A stretch of DNA of 5,042 nt from contig PACG01000065.1 in assembly GCA_002699335.1 (NCBI GenBank), forward strand, positions 9,765 through 14,806, given 5' to 3'. The notes under the pieces were generated by a model. The model made no database searches. It saw only the letters and a list, made by a program, of their open reading frames with translations, and was not told the DNA's origin. Source of the stretch: Candidatus Poribacteria bacterium. GTDB taxonomy: Bacteria > Poribacteria > WGA-4E > UBA9662. Positions 1-5,042 of the stretch are shown in pieces. The position numbers and the translations under genes are program-made. Position 1 is the stretch's first letter. Every line of letters begins with the position of its first letter.

Positions 1-257
1 TCACTGCAACACGACCTTGGCATTGCAAAGTTGGTCACTACATGTTCAGGTTTCCCTTGCCTCTAATCACCTGCACACTGCTCTCCGGTAGTATTTGTTT
101 GACACACCGGCAACAAGATCAGGTAGGGAGAATCGTTCGCGCGATTTCCAGAAATCACTTCGATGGTTAGAAGAAATTTTCTTTTTATGCTCGGATTTGA
201 GCTAACGTCGCGTTCATCAGGTAGACAGAGAATGTCCGAAAAAGTACTCTTACATTA

Positions 258-266
258 TGGTATACT
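258..266 (+). promoter_or_regulatory. Candidate extended -10 promoter element upstream of purL
   Basis: The sequence TGG-TATACT reads as an extended -10 box (TGn directly before TATACT, one base from TATAAT). No recognisable -35 box lies 16-18 bases upstream, where the sequence is A-rich (GAAAAA-like). Extended -10 promoters can work without a good -35. Transcription would begin around 272-274 and leave a leader of roughly 95 bases before purL. An imperfect hairpin (267-273 with 277-282, loop TTG, one bulged C) would sit at the very start of that transcript. This is a motif match only. Confidence 0.3.
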
Positions 267-284
267 TGCCCGGTTGCCGGCACA

Positions 285-313
285 TTGATGGGCGTTGCTG
301 TCCTCTAGATACT
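285..313 (+). promoter_or_regulatory. Alternative sigma-70-like promoter candidate upstream of purL
   Basis: TTGATG at 285-290 and GATACT at 308-313 are separated by 17 bases. Each matches four of six bases of the TTGACA / TATAAT consensus. Initiation would be near 320, leaving a leader of about 50 bases. It is a weaker -10 than the upstream TATACT but has better -35/-10 geometry. Both could be used, or neither. Confidence 0.25.
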
Positions 314-369
314 AAATCCCGGACGCTGTGTTTTCATAGTTATACCGACACTAATTTCTGCAAAAAAGT

Positions 370-2754
370 ATGAATATTGAAACGATTTTCCTCCAGGATG
401 CAAGCGACTCAGATCTGGAGCGGATTAGCCGTGAAGGGCTGCTCTCACTCAATTTGGCTGAGATGCAGACTATTCAAACCTACTTTCGTCAAAAAGACCG
501 AGATCCAACCGATGTTGAACTAGAGACTATAGCACAGACCTGGTCCGAACATTGTGTTCATAAGACATTTCGAGGGTTGATCGAGTACGTCGAAAATGAC
601 CAAGCACCTGTTGTCATTGATGGGCTTCTCAAAAACACTATTGCCAAAGCAACCCAGAAACTTAATCGAGATTGGTGCGTTTCTGTTTTTGTAGATAACG
701 CCGGCATCATCGAGTTCGATGGGACTTACAATATCGTTTTCAAAGTCGAAACACACAACCACCCCTCTGCTATTGAACCTTATGGTGGAGCCGGTACCGG
801 TATCGGTGGCGTAATTCGCGATTCTCTGGGCACTGGACTCGGAGCCAAACCGATTCTCAATACCGACGTGTTTTGCTTTGGATTTCCGGATGCAACCGAA
901 GCGGATTTGCCCCAGGGAACGCTACATCCGAAAAGGGTTTTCAAAGGCGTTGTCGCAGGGGTTCGGGATTATGGTAACCGAATGGGAATTCCCACTGCCA
1001 ATGGGGCCATCCTATTTGACCATCGCTATAGTGGTAATCCGTTGGTCTATTGTGGCAACGTCGGGTTGATTCCGAAAGACCGATGCCACAAACGAATTTC
1101 CCCTGGTGATTTAGTTGTAGCTTTAGGTGGCCGAACGGGAAGAGACGGTATTCACGGTGCTACCTTCTCTTCGCTAGAACTAGACGACACCTCTGAAAAC
1201 TTGGGCAGTGTCGTCCAGATAGGTAACCCAATTGTTGAGAAAAAGATTACCGATGCGCTAATGCAAGCGCGCGATGCCAATCTGTATAGTTTTATTACCG
1301 ACTGTGGAGCCGGTGGATTTTCCTCTGCCATCGGCGAAATGGGTGAGGAAACCGGAGCTGAGGTTAATCTGGAACAGGTTCCACTCAAGTATGAAGGTCT
1401 TGACCCATGGGAGATCTGGCTATCTGAAGCACAAGAACGGATGGTGATTGCTGTTCCACCAGAACATTTAGCAGATTTGCTGGTGATCTGTGACAACGAA
1501 TTGGTCGAAGCAACAGTTTTAGGTTCATTCACTGAAACCCGGAAACTGATCGTCAACTATAAGGATGAAGTGGTGGCCAATCTCGACATGGACTTTTTAC
1601 ATCATGGTCTCCCCAGAATTACTAAAAAAGCAATTTGGCAAACACCCAGCCATCCGAGCCCAAAACTAACGGTTTCAGGAGATCTAACTAAAAGCCTACA
1701 CCAGATTTTAGCTAGCCCTAACGTGGCCAGCAAAGAGTGGGTTATCCGGCAATACGATCATGAAGTACAAGGCGGATTAGTGGTCAAACCTCTAGTTGGT
1801 ATTAACAACGATGGCCCAAGTGACGCTTGTATCACCATACCGGTGCTGGGTGGGCCGAAAGGGGTAGTAGTTGCTAACGGGATTAATCCTAAGTACGGTG
1901 ACATTGATCCATATCATATGGCTGCTTCAGCGATTGATGAGGCAGTTCGCAACGCTGTTGCAGTGGGCGGGGACTTCAATCGTATCGCACTATTGGACAA
2001 CTTTAGTTGGGGAAATCCTGATAAACCCGATCGTCTTGGCGGGCTGGTAAGAGCAGCACAGGCCTGCCACGACCTGGCAATGGTCTATCGGACGCCTTTT
2101 ATCTCCGGCAAGGATAGCCTTTACAACGAATATCGGAATACACTGACAGGTGAACAGCTGGCGATTCCCGGTACCCTTCTGATCAGTGCAATTACGGTGA
2201 TCGATGATGTTAGTAAGGCTGTCACCATGGATGTTAAATCAGCTAATAACTTGATCTATGTGGTTGGTAAAACTTACGATGAGCTAGGTGGCTCTCACTA
2301 TCTCGGATTACAGAACATGGTTGGTAATAACGTACCGGTCGTTAGACCAGAATCGGGCAAAGCGGTGATGGAAGCAATTTGTCGGTCCATCGATAATCGA
2401 TTGGTAGCGTCTTGCCACGACTGTTCCGAAGGTGGGATCGGCGTTGCTGTCGCTGAAATGGCTTTTTCAGGGGGACTTGGGATATCGCTTAGCTTGTTAG
2501 CAGTCCCTGGATCTACTGAGATCGACCGTCATGACACGATTCTATTTTCCGAATCTAATAGCCGTTTTATGGTGGAGGTAGATCCAGGATGCCAGGATCA
2601 GTTTGAAGAGATGATGGGCAACGTTCCTTTTGGATTGCTCGGAACTACCACTAGCGATCCAACCTTAAAGATCACTGGGCTGTCGGGCCAGACGATACTT
2701 CAAACCGAAGTCTCAGGTCTAAAATCCAGTTGGCAAAAAACATTCGATTGGTAA
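370..2754 (+). CDS. purL: Phosphoribosylformylglycinamidine synthase, catalytic subunit PurL
   Basis: PurL converts formylglycinamide ribonucleotide, ATP and glutamine-derived ammonia to formylglycinamidine ribonucleotide in cytosolic purine synthesis. Small PurL proteins work with PurS and the glutaminase PurQ; neither is visible here. The 794 residues show the duplicated AIRS-like plan. First half: TWSEHCVHKTF (57-67, with His61), ETHNHPSAIEPYGGAGTGIGG (127-147, two His and a Gly-rich nucleotide-binding loop), GLGAKPI (156-162), GGRTGRDGIHGATFSS (253-268), CGAGGFSSA (312-320) and SEAQERM (352-358). Second half: YDHEVQGG (462-469), GGDFNRIALLDNFSWG (533-548), GKDSLYNEY (580-588) and HDCSEGG (683-689). 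There is no C-terminal glutaminase domain, so it is not the ~1300-residue enterobacterial type; it is somewhat longer than the ~740-residue Bacillus type. ATG370 is the first ATG after an in-frame TAA at 352-354 and sits about 57 residues before the SEHC motif. Only an A-rich stretch (AAAAAAG) precedes it, not a clear Shine-Dalgarno. All signature motifs appear intact. Confidence 0.97.
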   Translation: MNIETIFLQDASDSDLERISREGLLSLNLAEMQTIQTYFRQKDRDPTDVELETIAQTWSEHCVHKTFRGLIEYVENDQAPVVIDGLLKNTIAKATQKLNRDWCVSVFVDNAGIIEFDGTYNIVFKVETHNHPSAIEPYGGAGTGIGGVIRDSLGTGLGAKPILNTDVFCFGFPDATEADLPQGTLHPKRVFKGVVAGVRDYGNRMGIPTANGAILFDHRYSGNPLVYCGNVGLIPKDRCHKRISPGDLVVALGGRTGRDGIHGATFSSLELDDTSENLGSVVQIGNPIVEKKITDALMQARDANLYSFITDCGAGGFSSAIGEMGEETGAEVNLEQVPLKYEGLDPWEIWLSEAQERMVIAVPPEHLADLLVICDNELVEATVLGSFTETRKLIVNYKDEVVANLDMDFLHHGLPRITKKAIWQTPSHPSPKLTVSGDLTKSLHQILASPNVASKEWVIRQYDHEVQGGLVVKPLVGINNDGPSDACITIPVLGGPKGVVVANGINPKYGDIDPYHMAASAIDEAVRNAVAVGGDFNRIALLDNFSWGNPDKPDRLGGLVRAAQACHDLAMVYRTPFISGKDSLYNEYRNTLTGEQLAIPGTLLISAITVIDDVSKAVTMDVKSANNLIYVVGKTYDELGGSHYLGLQNMVGNNVPVVRPESGKAVMEAICRSIDNRLVASCHDCSEGGIGVAVAEMAFSGGLGISLSLLAVPGSTEIDRHDTILFSESNSRFMVEVDPGCQDQFEEMMGNVPFGLLGTTTSDPTLKITGLSGQTILQTEVSGLKSSWQKTFDW

Positions 2755-2770
2755 GCAAAGTTGACAACAT

Positions 2771-3784
2771 ATGGAACATAAAGTTCGGGTTGCCTTTTAT
2801 GGGGCAGGTAATTTTGCTAATACTACACATATTCCCAACTTACTCCTGATAAAGGACACCCAGATTGTGGCCATCTGCGACATTAACCAAGAAGCTGCCA
2901 CTTCTACCGCCGACAAGTTTCAGATCCCGCAAGTTTTTTTCGATGGACAGGAGATGTTGGACCAAGTCGAGTTTGACGCCCTTTACTCAATTGTTCCGGC
3001 CTATGCTCGCACCGATGTTGAAATGACAGCCGCCAAACGGGGCATTCATCTGTTCAGCGAAAAGCCGCAAGCCCTCAAAATTCAGCTTGCACGGAATATC
3101 GACGAAGCAATACAAGAGTCAGGTGTGATTAGTACCGTAGGATTTCGAGAGCGCTACCGTCCAATCTTCCAAAAAGCCAAATCTTTTTTAAGCGACAAGC
3201 AGATCGTTCATACACAGTTTAGTAGCTATGGTGGACTGCCTCGTCTTCGACAACAAGATGAAGGTGGCAGTTGGCACTCTAGCTACGAGAAAGGCGGTTT
3301 TTCAGCCTTCGATTGGGGATGCCACGCTGTAGATTACATGCGATTTATGACAGGGTTGGATATTGTCGCTACTCAAGCCTTTTATCACACGGACGATAGA
3401 TACCAGACGCCACTTTCCTGCTCTTTTCATTATCTTTTTGCTAGCGGGGCAACTATGACTTCAACCTTTATCTCTGCTACGCCGACCTCTCCACCTGACG
3501 TACCCCGATTCCGCCTATTTTATGAAGGTGGGTATTTATCGGTTCACGGTTATGAGCGAATTGAAGTCAACCAAGAGATAATCTATACTGCCACCGACTA
3601 TGATCCCTGGCTGGCACAAGACCGTGCCTTTATCGCTGCTGTAAAAACCAATGATCAACAGTTGTTAATGAGTGACTATTCTGATGGTATCTATTCACTG
3701 GCACCAGTTTTAGCCGGTTGGGAGTCGGCCCGCCAAGATGGGGAAACAATAGATCTGGCCGAATTTTTGGCTGGTAACGAATAG
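2771..3784 (+). CDS. Gfo/Idh/MocA-family NAD(P)-dependent oxidoreductase
   Basis: This 337-residue protein has the usual family length and layout: an N-terminal Rossmann domain (about 1-120) and a C-terminal alpha/beta substrate domain. Visible are VAFYGAGNFA (7-16, the GxGxxA dinucleotide loop), an Asp at the end of strand two (CDIN, D37), which favours NAD over NADP, and SEKP (96-99) with the expected catalytic Lys98. GFRERYRP follows at 124-131. DWGCHAVD (181-188) supplies Asp181 and His185 in the typical DxGxH catalytic pattern, followed by the family-like FMTG. No signal peptide or membrane segment is seen, so it is probably cytosolic. The family oxidises or reduces sugars, cyclitols and related polyols, including sugar nucleotides; the substrate cannot be read from sequence. 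ATG2771 puts the glycine loop at residue 11, as expected. It starts 16 bases after purL and 15 bases before the next gene, so co-transcription is likely. The ribosome-binding site is poor. Confidence 0.92.
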   Translation: MEHKVRVAFYGAGNFANTTHIPNLLLIKDTQIVAICDINQEAATSTADKFQIPQVFFDGQEMLDQVEFDALYSIVPAYARTDVEMTAAKRGIHLFSEKPQALKIQLARNIDEAIQESGVISTVGFRERYRPIFQKAKSFLSDKQIVHTQFSSYGGLPRLRQQDEGGSWHSSYEKGGFSAFDWGCHAVDYMRFMTGLDIVATQAFYHTDDRYQTPLSCSFHYLFASGATMTSTFISATPTSPPDVPRFRLFYEGGYLSVHGYERIEVNQEIIYTATDYDPWLAQDRAFIAAVKTNDQQLLMSDYSDGIYSLAPVLAGWESARQDGETIDLAEFLAGNE

Positions 3785-3799
3785 GCATCAGAGACAGCG

Positions 3800-4972
3800 A
3801 TGTTGAATTGTGCCCTGGTTGCTCATTTAGACCATCAAGACAAGCGAGCAGTGCGAGAAGGGATGTGTCTGTTAGCTAGCTTAGCCCATCAGCACCAATT
3901 CCCAGTTTCTTGGTCGGTCTTGTCAACCGATGCTAGGTCATATAGCAAAGATCTGAACCAATACCAAGCCGAATTTGGGGATGAGGTGATGTTAGCCCTC
4001 GATACAGTTGGCCTGGAGAACGTCGATTTGACGCAGGCCGACCAGATTGTTTCGCTCCGTCATAAGCTACCGCCCCAAATTACGGCGCAAAAAGAGCGAT
4101 TACGAAAAGCCTTAGAGGGAGCTCCAGCGACAGTCGCGTCCGTAAAGGGTATCAAGAATCATGTCTTGGTTGAAGCTTTAGAGGCTACAGAGTTTTCTGG
4201 CCTCTATGGTTATGATCTAAAAGCCAATGATGCCGGCTGCCCGTTCGGCTTCTTCTATCCGGCTGAGGATCGACACAATTTTGCTAATCAACCGTCACGG
4301 TCGGTGGTCGGAATTCCAGCTAACGTCGATTTAGTCGAAAGGGTTTTAGCTGAAACAGCAGAGGAACTGCTAGGCCTTCATCTGGTCAACCTCGACTTTA
4401 ACCAACACTCGCACCTCATTTTTTCGGTCGATGTGATTCGCTTAGCCAACTTAGTTAATTCGCGGTTGGATCTACTGGCCGATTTTTTGGAGATTTTACC
4501 TCAAATGGAACAGGTCGTTTGCCATCCCCTGGGGGGCCTGGTCGATGCCTATCGAGCAAGTGCATCCGTTACCACACCAACCTACTTTCTGGAACAGCCA
4601 AGCCTTGATGAATCCTCTTTTCGGTGTTATGATAATGCTTGCCAGTTGGTCTTTCAATGGAATCGGATTGAGCCCGTTGAGATCTATAACTATATCTCTC
4701 CGCCGATCGGTTCCTATGACGGTAGCGAAACGACTATCCCACAGATCTTAGACTTCAAATCGTCTCGGAGTCGATCAGAATTGAGAATGACAATCGAAAT
4801 CGAATCGGGCAAGGCCATGCCATATGGTTGTGCTGTTTGGGGTGATCATGTCGGTTTAGGGTTGGTCGAAACCAATGCCCTCTCGATTAAGTGGATCGCT
4901 GATCAACTACTTTTGGTACGTACCGACTTAGAATACGGCCAAAACACCCTCGATATTCGGCTGACAATTTGA
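3800..4972 (+). CDS. Divergent polysaccharide-deacetylase-like (NodB-fold) protein
   Basis: No named function is recognised. The first ~260 of 390 residues resemble divergent members of the glycoside hydrolase/deacetylase superfamily: an opening strand with acidic and His residues (VAHLDHQD, 7-14), PVSWSVLS (35-42) where such proteins often have a 'P-[VAT]-[ST]-W' strand, YQAEFGDEVML (55-65), and GLYGYDLKANDAGCPFGFFYP (134-154), which resembles the W/G-rich 'Gxx...GxPFGFYYPS' segment of some divergent deacetylase-like proteins. VVGIPANVDLVERV follows at 169-182. The canonical NodB TFDD and HxxxH metal motifs are not readable. HLDHQD may be a variant metal site, or the protein may have lost activity. 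The rest (about 270-390) looks beta-rich and may be a separate sandwich domain; this is a guess from residue pattern. No signal peptide is evident, which is unusual for a deacetylase acting on cell-wall or exported glycans and suggests a cytosolic substrate. ATG3800 follows a weak purine stretch (GAGACAG). It lies 15 bases after the oxidoreductase, suggesting a shared carbohydrate-related role. Confidence 0.6.
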   Translation: MLNCALVAHLDHQDKRAVREGMCLLASLAHQHQFPVSWSVLSTDARSYSKDLNQYQAEFGDEVMLALDTVGLENVDLTQADQIVSLRHKLPPQITAQKERLRKALEGAPATVASVKGIKNHVLVEALEATEFSGLYGYDLKANDAGCPFGFFYPAEDRHNFANQPSRSVVGIPANVDLVERVLAETAEELLGLHLVNLDFNQHSHLIFSVDVIRLANLVNSRLDLLADFLEILPQMEQVVCHPLGGLVDAYRASASVTTPTYFLEQPSLDESSFRCYDNACQLVFQWNRIEPVEIYNYISPPIGSYDGSETTIPQILDFKSSRSRSELRMTIEIESGKAMPYGCAVWGDHVGLGLVETNALSIKWIADQLLLVRTDLEYGQNTLDIRLTI

Positions 4973-4974
4973 AT

Positions 4975-5042
4975 TTGACACAGGATTACGTAATCGCTTT
5001 TGTGACGACCAGTTGCTTGGAAGAAGCAGAAAGGATAGCGAC
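4975..5042 (+). CDS. cutA: Divalent-cation tolerance protein CutA (5' fragment, cut by window edge)
   Basis: The visible 22 codons read LTQDYVIAFVTTSC and then LEEAERIA, which is the typical CutA N-terminus: first beta strand (YVIAFVTT) followed by the EEAERIA helix. CutA is a small (about 105-115 residue) cytosolic trimer with a ferredoxin-like fold. It was named for copper tolerance in E. coli, but its actual role is unsettled. The frame is open from 4903 (after a TGA at 4900-4902) and contains no ATG or GTG, so the start is TTG, at 4975 or at 4969; the latter would overlap the preceding gene's stop. TTG4975 gives a family-like N-terminus and a 2-base gap, consistent with translational coupling. 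No clear Shine-Dalgarno is visible. The remaining ~80 residues lie beyond the window. Confidence 0.8.
   Translation, partial: MTQDYVIAFVTTSCLEEAERIA

Larger units (their letters stand above)
1..369. other. Upstream region without a supported gene
   Basis: I see no convincing gene, tRNA, riboswitch or rho-independent terminator here. One + strand frame is open from the left edge to a TAG at 168-170 (about 55 codons). Its translation is rich in Cys, His and Arg, matches no family I recognise and may be chance. A second short frame, ATG at 163 to TGA at 286-288 (41 codons), also looks random. In the purL frame, stops at 286, 313, 337 and 352 rule out an in-frame N-terminal extension of purL from this region. 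The later part (about 255-369) holds the promoter candidates and presumably the purL leader. An odd palindrome, AAGAAA-T-TTTCTT, lies at 171-183 and has no assigned role. Confidence 0.55.

Noticed and set aside
3..170. Open frame from the left edge, about 55 codons on the + strand
   Set aside because: It has no recognisable family motif, an odd composition rich in Cys, His and Arg, and codon choices unlike the neighbouring genes. It could be the tail of an upstream gene but cannot be supported.
163..288. Short + strand ORF of 41 codons, with an internal ATG at 232 preceded by a purine-rich stretch
   Set aside because: It overlaps the best promoter candidate, has no family resemblance and is within the length expected by chance. 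It does not resemble PurS.
791..800. Palindrome CCGGTACCGG in purL
   Set aside because: It falls in the codons for the conserved Gly-rich loop (AGTGIGG) and is explained by coding sequence.
1152..1556. 134-codon open frame on the - strand within purL
   Set aside because: It is wholly antisense to strongly conserved purL motifs, is Ser-rich in the manner of shadow frames, and has no family features.
2761..2766. Perfect TTGACA just before the oxidoreductase start, like a -35 box
   Set aside because: No -10-like sequence occurs at a suitable spacing, and transcription would start inside the gene. The TTGACA at 4975-4980 is rejected for the same reason.
4984..4995. Perfect 12-base palindrome GATTACGTAATC
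   Set aside because: It lies inside codons 4-7 of cutA and encodes the family-typical D-Y-V-I. One such palindrome is expected by chance in a window this size.

Overview
The window shows a compact stretch of bacterial chromosome with near-balanced base composition. All recognisable genes are on the + strand. After about 370 bases without a credible gene there are three complete genes and the start of a fourth: purL, a Gfo/Idh/MocA-family oxidoreductase, a divergent polysaccharide-deacetylase-like protein, and a truncated cutA. The intergenic gaps are 16, 15 and 2 bases, so the four probably form one transcription unit. No mobile element, RNA gene, CRISPR array or clear terminator was seen.

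The organism cannot be named from this sequence. The 794-residue PurL has a signature style (VETHNHPSA followed by GLGAKPI, then GGRTGRDGIHG) that I associate with Chloroflexota and other deep-branching or uncultivated bacteria rather than with Proteobacteria or Bacillus. This is an impression, not a placement. Shine-Dalgarno sequences are weak or absent before every start, which would fit a lineage that relies little on them.

Layout: 1-369 is an upstream region with two weak promoter candidates and no convincing gene. 370-2754 is purL, the glutamine-dependent fourth step of purine synthesis; no purS or purQ is visible here. 2771-3784 is an NAD(P)-dependent oxidoreductase, probably acting on a sugar or cyclitol. 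3800-4972 encodes a protein with hallmarks of a NodB-like (glycoside hydrolase/deacetylase) fold and a separate C-terminal part, but without a readable canonical metal triad. 4975 to the right edge is the N-terminus of CutA, starting at TTG.

The oxidoreductase and the deacetylase-like protein look like a functional pair in carbohydrate or glycan metabolism, placed between two housekeeping genes. The link to purine synthesis and CutA may only be co-transcription. The least explained element is the third protein.
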